64,000 nt of DNA from OLB16 sp964422415 (GCA_964422415.1 CAYRBI010000014.1:1-64000), one strand, 5' to 3'. Shown: positions 7,926 to 16,270, numbered from the stretch's first letter. Numbers and translations: made by a program. The notes: generated by a model not told the origin, from the letters alone.

Positions 7926-8930
7926 ATGAAAAAGTCACGGCTTTGGGGCAGGTTCCAGTTGTTGTGTGTGGTCTGGTTGCTCGCATTTCCTCTCCTGGTG
8001 GTAGCGGCGGACATGGGGGAAAACGAGGAAGCACCTCCGGTCCCACCGGGCTATGCGTCCGCCGGGGAGGCCTTGAAGGCTGTCACAGCCGGGAAAGTTC
8101 CTCTCATCAGCGTCCCTAAAAACCTTCCCGAGGGAGTCACCAAGGAACTGGGAATCGAGTATGGCAAAGTGGGTGACCGGAGTTTAAAACTCGATCTATA
8201 CCACCCCATGAAGCCAATCCAACCCTTACCCGCCATCCTCTTCATTCATGGGGGCGGCTGGAAAGGCGGAGACCGCTCGGACATGGCCTTCTACTGCATC
8301 AAGTATGCTGAGCGGGGGTATATCACGGCCACGCTCTCTTATCGCTTCTCGCAGGAGGCTCCCTTCCCTGCAGCGGTTAGCGATGCCAAATGCGCGGTCC
8401 GTTTTCTACGCGCCAATGCATCCAAGTATGGCATTGTTCCCAAGCAGATCGCGGTCAGCGGAAACTCAGCGGGAGGTCACCTCTCGATGATGACCGGCTA
8501 TACCTCCGATGTCCCGGAGCTCGAGGGAGATGGCGGAAATCCTGGTGTCAGTAGCCGTGTTCAGGCGGTTATCGATTTTTATGGCCCAGTGGACATGACC
8601 ACCGAGTTCGCCAGGAAACAAGGGGTGTTGAAGGACTTTCTGGGTGGCAAAACCTGGGAGGAGGCACCGGATCTCTATAAGAAAGCTTCTCCAATCACCT
8701 ACCTTACCCCGGATGATCCCCCCACCTTGGTCATCCATGGGACGACCGATGACATTGTTCCGATCGATCAGGCGGATACGTTGGCTGCGAAATTGAAAAC
8801 ACTCGGTATCCCCTTTATGTACGACCGTGTCGAGGGATGGCCGCATACCATGGATCTGGCCGAGGGAGTTAACATTCATTGCCGGTATTACCTGGACAAA
8901 TTCCTCGCGGAGCATCTGCCATTGCCTTGA
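7926..8930 (+). CDS. Secreted alpha/beta hydrolase (BD-FAE / esterase-lipase type)
   Basis: An exported serine esterase, similar to acetyl- or feruloyl-esterase-type polysaccharide deacylases. An N-terminal signal peptide (KKSRLWGRFQLLCVVWLLAFPLLVVA) is followed by the oxyanion motif HGGGWKGGDRSD, the nucleophile elbow GNSAGGH, an acid-region motif GTTDDIVPI and a late His in GWPHTMD, so the full catalytic triad is present. The length of 334 residues fits the family. It has its own terminator region at 9095-9134. Carbohydrate ester cleavage in the periplasm or outside the cell is an inference from the family and the signal. Confidence 0.88.
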   Translation: MKKSRLWGRFQLLCVVWLLAFPLLVVAADMGENEEAPPVPPGYASAGEALKAVTAGKVPLISVPKNLPEGVTKELGIEYGKVGDRSLKLDLYHPMKPIQPLPAILFIHGGGWKGGDRSDMAFYCIKYAERGYITATLSYRFSQEAPFPAAVSDAKCAVRFLRANASKYGIVPKQIAVSGNSAGGHLSMMTGYTSDVPELEGDGGNPGVSSRVQAVIDFYGPVDMTTEFARKQGVLKDFLGGKTWEEAPDLYKKASPITYLTPDDPPTLVIHGTTDDIVPIDQADTLAAKLKTLGIPFMYDRVEGWPHTMDLAEGVNIHCRYYLDKFLAEHLPLP

Positions 8931-9261
8931 TGGCACGGGGTGGGGGTGCAGATCATGTGAGGTTGATTGCGTAATCTGGGGGTGTTAGGTGGCGGGAGAC
9001 CCGGGGACGCCCTCGACCCCGAGTCTCCATGAGAGAGAATCCACAATAGACATTCAACGGTGATTCACAATGCAGGTGCCTTAGCAGATGAGGCGCCTGT
9101 CATAACCCGTGTCATTGATGATGACAGGCTCCTTTTTCACAGATGCTCAATCCCTCTCCCTCGCCGCCCGTATGCTTGTTTAGTGACTGAATACCTCGAA
9201 TGGTTACACCCCGCCGTTAATTTTTGTTACCGGCCGCCAATGGCCGGGATCACAGATCCAG
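8931..9261. other. Gene-free convergent interval with terminator
   Basis: Located between the convergent hydrolase and EF-hand genes. It contains one strong hairpin pair (9073-9134) and a CCGGCC/GGCCGG hairpin at 9230-9247 near the end of the minus-strand EF-hand gene. No coding sequence is supported. Confidence 0.6.
9095..9134 (+). terminator. Intrinsic terminator downstream of the hydrolase
   Basis: GCCTGTCAT (9095-9103) pairs perfectly with ATGACAGGC (9121-9129), followed by TCCTTTTT. A second stem, CAGGTGCCT (9073-9081) with AGGCGCCTG (9091-9099), overlaps its left arm, so the two hairpins are mutually exclusive. It lies about 165 bases past the hydrolase stop. Confidence 0.65.
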
Positions 9262-10842
9262 CTAGGCCTGTATGTCCAATGTTTGGGCGGAGTAAGCTGC
9301 CGCTGAATTGGCCAGTGACCGGTAAAGCATGGTGGTCAAGTCGGTGTTTTTGGGTTGAGTTGAAGTAGACACTGTGGTTGAACTGGTTACGGTACCATCC
9401 GAGGCGGTGTAGGTAGTAGTTGTAGTGGTGGTGGTAATGGTCGCGGTGGGTGTATCCGTGACCGTGACATTGGTACTAGTTGTTTTATCAAGTCCCGATG
9501 AACCACTTGCCGAGCCACCTCCCCCCGCGCCGCTGGCCAAACCGCGGTTGGTGGAAGCAGTCGCACTGGGGCTTTCATTACTCTCATCTGTCTCGCTAGA
9601 AGAAGGGGCTTGTAGCCCCGCCGCGCTCAGATCAAACAGGGTGCTGGTATCCGTAACCCCCGAGGCGAGTGATTCCATGTCGGCTTGGAGGCCCGCCACC
9701 AATTCCTCCTGGCTGAGGAGTCCATCCGCATCGGTGTCGAACCGCGTGAATACTTCCTCGGACTGGCCCGATTCCTCGATGGTCAAGTAACCATCGCCAT
9801 CGGCATCCGCAGCTTCTAGGATGGAGGACGCCAGGCTGGTGGCCATTTGGGTGCTGTTCATGGGGCCACCCGGTGGAGGTGGCGGTGGAGACATCTCAAC
9901 CCCAGCCGCGCTCAGATCAAACAGGGTGCTGGTATCCGTAACTCCCGAGGCGAGTGATTCCATGTCGGCTTGGAGGCCCGCCACCAATTCCTCCTGGCTG
10001 AGGAGTCCATCCGCATCGGTGTCGAACCGCGTGAATACTTCCTCGGACTGGCCCGATTCCTCGATGGTCAAGTAACCATCGCCATCGGCATCCGCAGCTT
10101 CCAGAATGGAGGACGCCAGGTCGGTGGCCATCTGGGTGGTATCCATAGAGCCACCCGGTGGAGGTAGCGGTGGAGACATCTCAACCCCAGCCGCGCTCAG
10201 ATCGAACAATGAACTGGTACTCTCCCCGGATTGCAGGGAAGACAAGTCATCCTCAAGGCCCGTAACCAGCTCCTCCTGGCTGAGGAGTCCATCGCCATCG
10301 GTATCGAAACGGTTGAAGACCTCCTCGGACTGGCCGGACTCCTCGATGGTCAGATAGCCATCATTATTGGTATCCGCGGAATCCAAGACGGATTTCACCA
10401 GATTGAGAGTACGATCATCCGCTTGCATCGGCCTGTTTCCGCCACCACTTGGGGGAGTGGGAGCAAGAACACCGGCCGCGCTCACATTGAACAAGGCGCT
10501 GGTATCTAAGGATTCAGTGGCATTTGAATCATATAGGGCCTGAAGAGCAGTGATGTCATCAGTCATGCCCACCACCAGCTCATCCTCACTCAAGAGCCCG
10601 TCATCATCCGTGTCGAAACGGTTGAAAACCTCCTCCGACTGACCGGATTCTTCAACAGTCAAGAGGCCATCGTTGTCGGTGTCGGCAGTCTCGATGACTG
10701 ACCGGGCCATGGATGTGGCCATATCACTGGCACTTGGGGATGTGCCTGATTGTGATTGGTTTCTCTGGCCAGCGCTTGCGGCTAGCCGATTGATGAATGC
10801 GCTAGGATCAAATGAGGAACTCCCAATTGAGGCGATGCTCAT
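9262..10842 (-). CDS. EF-hand repeat protein with four 95-residue units
   Basis: A calcium-binding protein built of four tandem units, each exactly 285 bp. Each unit holds a pair of EF-hands with canonical loops such as DADGDGYLTIEES and DTDADGLLSQEEL, giving eight predicted calcium sites, followed by a short linker that recurs as LFDLSAAGVEMSPP and a Pro/Gly stretch. The N-terminus (MSIASIGSSSFDPSAF) is not a classic signal peptide. The C-terminal 100 residues are Ser/Thr-rich, including a run of threonines. The start at 10842 has GAGGAG 9 bases upstream. Units 3 and 4 are almost identical at DNA level, so the repeat number probably changes readily. Partner and role are unknown; calcium buffering or a surface/secreted Ca-sensor are both possible. 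Confidence 0.88.
   Translation of the reverse strand: MSIASIGSSSFDPSAFINRLAASAGQRNQSQSGTSPSASDMATSMARSVIETADTDNDGLLTVEESGQSEEVFNRFDTDDDGLLSEDELVVGMTDDITALQALYDSNATESLDTSALFNVSAAGVLAPTPPSGGGNRPMQADDRTLNLVKSVLDSADTNNDGYLTIEESGQSEEVFNRFDTDGDGLLSQEELVTGLEDDLSSLQSGESTSSLFDLSAAGVEMSPPLPPPGGSMDTTQMATDLASSILEAADADGDGYLTIEESGQSEEVFTRFDTDADGLLSQEELVAGLQADMESLASGVTDTSTLFDLSAAGVEMSPPPPPPGGPMNSTQMATSLASSILEAADADGDGYLTIEESGQSEEVFTRFDTDADGLLSQEELVAGLQADMESLASGVTDTSTLFDLSAAGLQAPSSSETDESNESPSATASTNRGLASGAGGGGSASGSSGLDKTTSTNVTVTDTPTATITTTTTTTTYTASDGTVTSSTTVSTSTQPKNTDLTTMLYRSLANSAAAYSAQTLDIQA
9621..10760. repeat. Four 285 bp direct repeats in the EF-hand gene
   Basis: The block starting CCGCGCTCA recurs at 9621, 9906, 10191 and 10476, a constant 285 bp period. 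The copies at 9621 and 9906 are nearly identical over more than 200 bp, whereas the others are more diverged, which points to a recent duplication at the 3' end of the gene. Confidence 0.85.
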
Positions 10843-11079
10843 AATATCTACTCCTCTCCATTGCAGTGGTGCAGTTATCCAGGGGAACTGGAGTTTCTAT
10901 CCCCATTAGTGGAAAGAATGAAAAGTATGGTTACAGGTATAATCGAGAATAACAAGATAATCCAGATGTCCAAGGAAATTGTGATAAGATAAGGACTATA
11001 GAGCGCGGCATGACAGGTGTAACCTTCGGCGCTCGGCTGGTACTAACGATCATGAAGGGGATCGGTCGGATTATCGGAA
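10843..11079. promoter_or_regulatory. Divergent promoter region (EF-hand / ECF sigma)
   Basis: This 237 bp AT-richer gap separates the divergent EF-hand gene and the ECF sigma operon and must carry both promoters. I cannot assign confident -35/-10 pairs; a stretch around 10935-10990 (ggttacaggtataatcg) contains a TATAAT-like hexamer on the plus strand. Confidence 0.4.
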
Positions 11080-11718
11080 ATGTCCGTAGTTTCTGAATAC
11101 ATTGCAGGGAGCCTTCTAAGCCTCGCTGACAATTCGAAGGGGAGCTGTGCCAGAGGTACGTTTGACCATCTGGATGCGGAAGATGTGGTGCGTTGCCTGG
11201 AGGGAGATTCGGAGGCCTACCGCCGGATCGTGGAACGTTACCAACAGCGGGTGGGACGGATGATGTGGCGTTTTTCACGGGATCCGGTCATCCACCAGGA
11301 GTTGGTCCAGGATGTCTTCGTTGAGACATACCTGAGTTTACGGAGTTTTCGTCATCGCAGCCCCTTTGAACACTGGCTCAGCCGGATCGCCACACGAGTC
11401 GGATATAAATACTGGAGGATGAAGGAGCGCGAGAAAGAGTCGCGGATTATCTCGATCGAAGACTGTCCAACCCTCAGTGTCCCCGCCGAAGATGGGGGCA
11501 AAGAGGCACGCACCGCCGGACAAGTATATTCGTTGCTTGCTCAGCTGCCCCCACGTGACCGATTAGTATTAACCCTCCGCTACATGGAGGAGTGTTCAGT
11601 CGAAGAAACCGCTAGCAGGACAGGATGGAGCCAGACTTTGGTGAAAGTCCAGACTTGGCGGGCAAGGAACAAGCTGAGAAAGCTTATTGAAGACTTAGGG
11701 GAGGATTTCGAGAGATGA
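11080..11718 (+). CDS. ECF-type RNA polymerase sigma factor
   Basis: An extracytoplasmic-function sigma-70 factor that redirects RNA polymerase to a stress regulon. Region 2 spans about residues 35-100 (SEAYRRIVERYQQRVGRMM, then ELVQDVFVETYLSL), and region 4 about 145-205 (LPPRDRLVLTLRYMEECSVEETA followed by a helix-turn-helix). Regions 1.1 and 3 are absent, as in all ECF factors. The unusually long N-terminal 28 residues may include an overcalled start. The stop codon overlaps the next ATG (ATGA), so the sigma factor and the downstream membrane protein are translationally coupled, which is the usual arrangement for a sigma/anti-sigma pair. Confidence 0.9.
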   Translation: MSVVSEYIAGSLLSLADNSKGSCARGTFDHLDAEDVVRCLEGDSEAYRRIVERYQQRVGRMMWRFSRDPVIHQELVQDVFVETYLSLRSFRHRSPFEHWLSRIATRVGYKYWRMKEREKESRIISIEDCPTLSVPAEDGGKEARTAGQVYSLLAQLPPRDRLVLTLRYMEECSVEETASRTGWSQTLVKVQTWRARNKLRKLIEDLGEDFER

Positions 11719-11978
11719 AAACCGAAGCCTTCTTCAAGAAAATGTCGAATGTTGGGAAATACGACCATCCCCCCCGGATGAATGTAGTCAACCAGGTGAT
11801 GGCGAGAATTCACTCCTCTGGCCTGGAAGAAGAAAACCGCTACGACTTTTTAAGTTGGACAGCGGCGGTTTCGTCTGGGATTGCGGTGATCATGGGCGTG
11901 ACAGCGTTGTGCGTCCCGCATACAACCACTGACCCCTTACTCGAATTCATTCTGACCATGCCATGGGGGCTCCTCTGA
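11715..11978 (+). CDS. Small membrane protein coupled to ECF sigma factor
   Basis: An 87-residue protein with a cytoplasmic N-terminus of about 45 residues and one hydrophobic segment (WTAAVSSGIAVIMGVTAL) ending in a short outer tail. Its ATG overlaps the sigma-factor stop by 4 bases. Size, topology and coupling suggest an anti-sigma factor or part of one, but no zinc-binding HxxxCxxC motif is visible and the function is an inference from context. Confidence 0.7.
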   Translation: MKTEAFFKKMSNVGKYDHPPRMNVVNQVMARIHSSGLEEENRYDFLSWTAAVSSGIAVIMGVTALCVPHTTTDPLLEFILTMPWGLL

Positions 11979-11994
11979 AAGGACACAAGACTCA

Positions 11995-12465
11995 ATGATT
12001 GGCTCAGCCATGGAGGGCGATCCAGCACAAAAATCAAGAAATGGAAAACGCAGACCTGCGGTGCTGGGTAGCCTGATTCTTATCAGCGGTATTCTGATTG
12101 GCATCGCTGGTACGTTGATTTTCCAACGGTGGATGTGGTGGAGACCCATGTTTCCACCCCCAACTCCGGAGATGGTGGCGGAGAGGATGAAACAAGACCT
12201 CCGTCTTCCAGCCGGGCAAGCTGCCGCGTTTGATCAAGCAGTAATCCCTCATCTGCGTGCGATAGGTGCCATCCAGAGAGAGATTGCCCCCCGGATTGAT
12301 GAGGAATTCGGACTCATGAAAAACGAGGTCTCGGCAATCCTTGATGAAGCACAATTGAAGTCCTGGTTGGAACGTACTGAACACGCTCAGAAGATGTTCC
12401 GCGAGGCACACCCAGTACCAGGCGGTCCACCTTTTCCACCTCCTCCACCTTCCCCAGGGATGTAA
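11995..12465 (+). CDS. Membrane-anchored Spy/CpxP-like periplasmic sensor
   Basis: A protein of about 156 residues with a basic N-terminus, one membrane segment (VLGSLILISGILIGIAGTLI) and a helical periplasmic region with the pattern of heavy-metal-sensor or CpxP/Spy-like proteins (MKQDLRLPAGQAAAFDQAV, then a long amphipathic helix ending in LDEAQLKSWLERTEHAQKMF). It ends in a Pro-rich tail (GGPPFPPPPPSPGM). Proteins like this commonly sit beside ECF sigma factors as envelope-stress sensors or negative regulators. The gene lies 16 bp after the small membrane protein, so the three genes probably form one operon. Confidence 0.72.
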   Translation: MIGSAMEGDPAQKSRNGKRRPAVLGSLILISGILIGIAGTLIFQRWMWWRPMFPPPTPEMVAERMKQDLRLPAGQAAAFDQAVIPHLRAIGAIQREIAPRIDEEFGLMKNEVSAILDEAQLKSWLERTEHAQKMFREAHPVPGGPPFPPPPPSPGM

Positions 12466-12492
12466 AGGGCTGGGATTTGCAACCAGGTGGTC

Positions 12493-12520
12493 TTGAATTT
12501 TTACCCCTATCTGGTATACT
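12493..12520 (+). promoter_or_regulatory. Sigma-70-type promoter for the Rrf2 gene
   Basis: TTGAAT (12493-12498) and TATACT (12515-12520) are separated by 16 bases. The AT-rich tract after it (atatctattaatc) overlaps the start region and may be the self-operator. A strong AAGGAGG lies at 12541, but 38 bases before the start codon. Confidence 0.55.
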
Positions 12521-12584
12521 ATATCTATTAATCATGTTTTAAGGAGGAATCGGGAGCGTCAGGAGAAGCTCCGGTGTTCCTGTT

Positions 12585-13004
12585 ATGTTCAATCGTTCGA
12601 CGCAGGATGCCATCGCGGCGATGAGCCGCCTGGCAGAGGAGTATGATGGGGGGACAACACTCCTGTCGGCGGAGGATGTAGCTCAGTCACGAAATCTCCC
12701 CCGTCCTTTTGTAGCAAAAATTCTAACCACCTTGGCAAGGGCGAAGCTAGTGACCGCCAGCCGTGGTCCCGGTGGGGGATTTACCCTTGCCAAACACCCC
12801 AGTGAAATCACCTTTATGGATGTCGCGGTCCTCTTCGAAAAGGAGGAACAGAATGTTCTCTGCCCGTATGGACGAGGTCACTGCGGTCATGATGTCCCCT
12901 GCCCATTACACACGGAGCTCGCACGGTGCCTGGAGGGTCTCAATGATTTCATGCGTAGCACCCGGTTTGACCGCTTCCGGAAAAACCACCAGCCCCATGC
13001 ATAA
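12585..13004 (+). CDS. Rrf2-family transcriptional regulator
   Basis: A winged-helix regulator of the Rrf2/IscR/NsrR group. The helix-turn-helix is in the first 70 residues (STQDAIAAMSRLAEEY, then SAEDVAQSRNLPRPFVAKIL and the wing GPGGGFTLAK). Three cysteines, C93, C100 and C106, in the spacing of Fe-S-binding members, indicate a cluster that senses iron, oxygen or nitric oxide. The start at 12585 gives the normal family N-terminus, but the ribosome site is unusual: AAGGAGG is about 38 bases upstream, with a GGAGC/GCTCC hairpin between. It is convergent with the SDR gene, the stop codons being adjacent. Confidence 0.9.
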   Translation: MFNRSTQDAIAAMSRLAEEYDGGTTLLSAEDVAQSRNLPRPFVAKILTTLARAKLVTASRGPGGGFTLAKHPSEITFMDVAVLFEKEEQNVLCPYGRGHCGHDVPCPLHTELARCLEGLNDFMRSTRFDRFRKNHQPHA

Positions 13005-13742
13005 TCAGAGAACCGTGTAGCCCCCATCGACGGGCAGAATCACACCAGTCAGCCATGCGGCCTCGTCTGACGCCATGTACACACAGGCATAGGCCACATC
13101 ATCCGGCACCCCAAAACGGCCCACTGGGTAATCAGGAAGGACTTGCGCCACAAAGTCTGGGTTATGAATCAATTCCGTGGTGAGCTCGGTATGGACCAGA
13201 CCCGGACAAACACAGTTGACACGGATTTTGTCGCGTGCCAGTTCAGCCGCCAGGGAGCGGGTAAGTTGAATCACCGCCCCCTTGGTGGCTGAATAGAGAC
13301 TATTCTTGCGAATCCCAATGAGACCCGCTGTCGAGCCAATGTTGATGATATTGGCGCCCTTTCCTTTACGGAGTTCAGGAAGAGCGGCCTGAGTCATACG
13401 ATAGAGTCCTTTGACATTGACATCAAAGAGCTGGTCGTAAAGCTCCCCGGTGGTTTTCTCAAGCGCCTGAACAGTAAAGAGTCCAGAGCAGTTGACCAGG
13501 ATATCGGTTCCACCCAGAAGACGGACTGCTTCCTCCACAATGCTGGCGGGGCCATCGGGGGCGGTAAGATCCGCCGGGAAGGCATGGATCCGTTCAGACT
13601 GAGCGGCGGTTTCCTCCAAACGGTCTGACCGCCGGGAGGTAATCAACACCTCACAGCCTTGCTCGGAGAAACGATGAGCGATGGCTTTACCGATCCCCGA
13701 TCCTCCCCCTGTGATAATGGCTCGTTTATCCGCCAAGCGCAT
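13005..13742 (-). CDS. Short-chain dehydrogenase/reductase
   Basis: A classical SDR oxidoreductase using NAD(P). The cofactor motif is ITGGGSGIGKA near the N-terminus, followed by NCSG, the catalytic Ser in INIGSTAG and the Tyr-Lys pair in YSATKGAV. The C-terminal region ends with ITGVILPVDGGYTVL-type sequence, typical of 3-oxoacyl-ACP-reductase-like and sugar-alcohol SDRs. The ATG at 13742 is preceded by GGGAGGA 9 bases upstream; the 37-residue frame extension beyond it is the tail of the neighbouring ThuA gene read in another frame. The upstream ThuA gene ends 28 bp away on the same strand, so they may act together on a sugar derivative. Confidence 0.9.
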   Translation of the reverse strand: MRLADKRAIITGGGSGIGKAIAHRFSEQGCEVLITSRRSDRLEETAAQSERIHAFPADLTAPDGPASIVEEAVRLLGGTDILVNCSGLFTVQALEKTTGELYDQLFDVNVKGLYRMTQAALPELRKGKGANIINIGSTAGLIGIRKNSLYSATKGAVIQLTRSLAAELARDKIRVNCVCPGLVHTELTTELIHNPDFVAQVLPDYPVGRFGVPDDVAYACVYMASDEAAWLTGVILPVDGGYTVL

Positions 13743-13770
13743 GGTGTCTTCCTCCCAAGGAGATGGTTTT

Positions 13771-14502
13771 TCAGCTGAGTATCGGCTCCAGAGGAGCGGA
13801 GTTGGGCGATGGATGGGGCTGGATAATCCGTGGCGCGGCCCACTGGATCGCATTAGTAATTACCCGTAGAACATTCTCATTATAATATATGGGGAAAGTT
13901 TCGTGTCCGGGCCGGAAGTAGAAGATGCGTCCATGCCCACGTTCCCAGGTACATCCACTGCGGAAGACCTCGCCACCCTGGAACCAGCTGATAAAGACGA
14001 TCTTTTCAGGCGTGGGAATGTCAAAGCGTTCACCATACATCTCGGTGTGTGGCAATTCGAAGTATTCACCCAGACCCTGCGCGATCGGGTGAGAAGGCTC
14101 GATCACCCACAGACGTTCTTTCTCTCCCGCTTCGCGCCAATGCAAGAGACAGGTGGTCCCCATCATCCGGCGGAAGATTTTAGAGAGATGACCGGAGTGA
14201 AGAGCGATCAAACCCATACCTTGCTGGATTCGGGCCTGGAGCTTATCAACCACGGAGTCCTGAACCTCCTCATGAGCCATGTGGCCCCACCACAGAAGAA
14301 CATCGGTGGATTGGATGACCTCATCGGTCAAGCCATGCTCACTTTCATCCAGTGTGGCAGTCCGTACAGTCAGCCCCGGTTGCTGACGCAGATGTGAAGC
14401 AATGGCCTCGTGGATTCCTTGCGGATAAACAGAACCGACTTTTTCTTCGAGCTTTTCATGACGGTACTCATTCCAAACAGTAACGCGAAGGTTGTTGTTC
14501 AT
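13771..14502 (-). CDS. ThuA-domain protein (trehalose-utilization family)
   Basis: A class-I glutamine-amidotransferase-like fold protein of the ThuA family, often clustered with Gfo/Idh and SDR oxidoreductases in carbohydrate catabolism; its enzymatic role is not established. The core motifs are DVLLWWGHMAHEEV, a pseudo-nucleophile elbow GMGLIALHSGHLSKIF and late HGRIFYFRPGHETFP. I used the ATG at 14502 (MNNNLRVTVWNEYRHE), preceded by GAGGA. The C-terminal tail (PHPSPNSAPLEPILS) is longer than usual and low-complexity. It precedes the SDR on the same strand. Confidence 0.85.
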   Translation of the reverse strand: MNNNLRVTVWNEYRHEKLEEKVGSVYPQGIHEAIASHLRQQPGLTVRTATLDESEHGLTDEVIQSTDVLLWWGHMAHEEVQDSVVDKLQARIQQGMGLIALHSGHLSKIFRRMMGTTCLLHWREAGEKERLWVIEPSHPIAQGLGEYFELPHTEMYGERFDIPTPEKIVFISWFQGGEVFRSGCTWERGHGRIFYFRPGHETFPIYYNENVLRVITNAIQWAAPRIIQPHPSPNSAPLEPILS

Positions 14503-14611
14503 GGCATATATTCCTCTTAGCAAGCGATGAAAGAGAGATTCTCACACGGCCAAAGACAGTACACAAGCAATAAGGAAACGTTCCTTGGTTCCTTTCCAGG
14601 GGTCTGTTAAG

Positions 14612-15547
14612 ATGGCCTCCATGAACCAGCTCAGAATCCTGATCTTGTGTACTGGCAATTCGTGCCGGAGCCCCATGGCCGAGGGACTCCTAAAACACAT
14701 GGTAGCGGAAGCGGGGTTGAAAGGGGTCGAGGTACGCTCCGCAGGGACACTGACGGGAGGGGGATCCGCGGCCTCGGAGGGCGCGCTCCTGGCCTCCCGT
14801 GAGGTGGGGGTGGATCTCTCACACCACCGCTCCAGACCCTTGACACATGAATTGGTCTCCTGGGCCGACCTGATTGTGTGCATGGAGAATTACCATGTCA
14901 CCATGGTGGTTGATCTGGCGGCTTCGGCCTCAGCCAAGACCCATTTGCTGGGTGAGTATGGCTCGTTGGAGGATTCTTTGGAGATTCCCGATCCGGTAGG
15001 CTTGCCATTATCCTTTTACCGTGAATGCCGGGACCGGATGCAAGACTGTCTACGGGGACTACTCGCTCATCTACCCGAGATCAAGAACCGTTGGGATACC
15101 ATTTTCGTGGGTAGCGATCTGACCGGAACGGAGCTGAAGAAAAGTATTCTGGCACATCTTCAAGCGACTGGACGCAAGGTCCAGGATTGCGGGCCAGTCG
15201 GGAATGCCTCCCTGGATGATCTCGGCGCGGTGGTCGAAGTCAGCCGCCGGGTCGGGGGACGTTTGGCACAATTCGGTATCCTGGTGGGAATCTCAGGCAT
15301 CGGAATGTCCATCGCGGCCAACAAGATCCCCGGCGTAAGGGCCGCGCTGTGCCCCAACACCGAATATGCGGCCTTGAGCCGTGAACTACACAACGCCAAT
15401 GTCCTCTGTCTGAGCGCACGCGCCCTGAATGCTGATGCGGCCCGGGAGATTGTGGACACCTGGCTCGCTACTGAATACACCGGAGGAGAAGACAATCCCC
15501 GCGTGGCCATGTTTGAAAAACTCGAATACCATTTCCTGACTCGTTAA
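14612..15547 (+). CDS. Fusion of low-molecular-weight protein-tyrosine phosphatase and degenerate RpiB domain
   Basis: The N-terminal domain (about 5-155) is a YwlE-type LMW phosphatase: the P-loop CTGNSCRS gives the C13-X5-R19 signature and the general acid is D127 in PDPVG, so dephosphorylation of tyrosine or arginine should be intact. The C-terminal domain (about 163-311) aligns well with RpiB, ribose-5-phosphate isomerase B (GMSIAANKIPGVRAALCP, SARAL, IVDTWLATEYTGG). However, active-site positions are changed: SDH to SDL (170), the catalytic Cys of the CGTGIG loop to Gly226, the alternative Glu of the actinobacterial type to Met232, and the HND motif shifted to LHN. The domain is therefore probably not an isomerase. 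Start ATG 14612 has AGGGG 10 bases upstream. Confidence 0.85.
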   Translation: MASMNQLRILILCTGNSCRSPMAEGLLKHMVAEAGLKGVEVRSAGTLTGGGSAASEGALLASREVGVDLSHHRSRPLTHELVSWADLIVCMENYHVTMVVDLAASASAKTHLLGEYGSLEDSLEIPDPVGLPLSFYRECRDRMQDCLRGLLAHLPEIKNRWDTIFVGSDLTGTELKKSILAHLQATGRKVQDCGPVGNASLDDLGAVVEVSRRVGGRLAQFGILVGISGIGMSIAANKIPGVRAALCPNTEYAALSRELHNANVLCLSARALNADAAREIVDTWLATEYTGGEDNPRVAMFEKLEYHFLTR

Positions 15548-15553
15548 CCTACT

Positions 15554-16270
15554 ATGCGCCATCTACAACATTTGCTCGTTTTACCCCTCCTGGTGTTCTG
15601 CCTGGGTTCAGTCTGGGGACAACAAGAACCTCCAAAATCTACGGTTAGTACCCCCAACCAGGCCATCCTGGATTTGATCCGTAGCAAAAAATGGCAAGAG
15701 GCCATGGATATGGTCGAACCCATGGCCAAGATGTCACCCGATTCTGAACAGGTCCTCCTGTTTCAGGTGGCCATCTATCAAGGGATGGAGCGTCACGAAG
15801 AATGCCAACAAAAAGCCCTGACATATCTGGCCAAATATGAATCGGGATCAACTCGCGACCAGATATTATACCTTTTCGCCACTTCACTTTACCAAACCGG
15901 GAAGAAATGGGAGGCGATCGATTATCTGGAGAAGGCCGATAAGTGCACCAAGGATTCCACCCTGAAAAAGAACATCGCCTTCTTCTTGCCTCGTTGGAGA
16001 GCCGAAGTAAACCATATCGGGATCCATCTGGGAGGAAAACCTCCCGCCACACCCGAGGAAGAACAGATCGCAAAAACATTTGGCCTGAAGGTCCTGAAGA
16101 TGGCCCTTGAGGATTACCACCAGGTGAATGGAAAATATCCTGAGCGGCTCGATAAGCTACTGGAGGGAACACCACCCTTCATTAAATTCTTTCCTGAGGA
16201 TCCCGCTAATCCAGGGATGACCTTTGAGTATATCCAGGAGGGCGAGGGATACCGTTTCCCAGCGGAATGA
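15554..16270 (+). CDS. Secreted TPR-like protein with pilin-like C-terminal module
   Basis: An exported protein with a clear signal peptide (LLVLPLLVFCLGSVWG). Residues 35-150 are helical pairs that look like TPR repeats (LIRSKKWQEAMDMVEP, VAIYQGMERHEECQQK, LYQTGKKWEAIDYLEKA). The last 60 residues (EDYHQVNGKYPERLDKLLEG...FFPEDPANPGMTFEYI) resemble the C-terminal segment of type II pseudopilins. It starts 6 bp after the phosphatase/RpiB gene and overlaps the next gene by 4 bases, so three genes are likely co-transcribed. The function is unknown; a scaffold in the envelope is plausible. Confidence 0.72.
   Translation: MRHLQHLLVLPLLVFCLGSVWGQQEPPKSTVSTPNQAILDLIRSKKWQEAMDMVEPMAKMSPDSEQVLLFQVAIYQGMERHEECQQKALTYLAKYESGSTRDQILYLFATSLYQTGKKWEAIDYLEKADKCTKDSTLKKNIAFFLPRWRAEVNHIGIHLGGKPPATPEEEQIAKTFGLKVLKMALEDYHQVNGKYPERLDKLLEGTPPFIKFFPEDPANPGMTFEYIQEGEGYRFPAE

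Noticed and set aside
8931..8955. A sigma-54 type -24/-12 promoter (TGGCACGG...)
   Set aside because: The -12 element TTGCT is not in place; the match is to the first half only and lies downstream of a stop codon with no gene behind it.
9060..9368. A 102-residue plus-strand frame before and over the end of the EF-hand gene
   Set aside because: It covers the terminator region and the 3' end of the opposite gene; no start signal.
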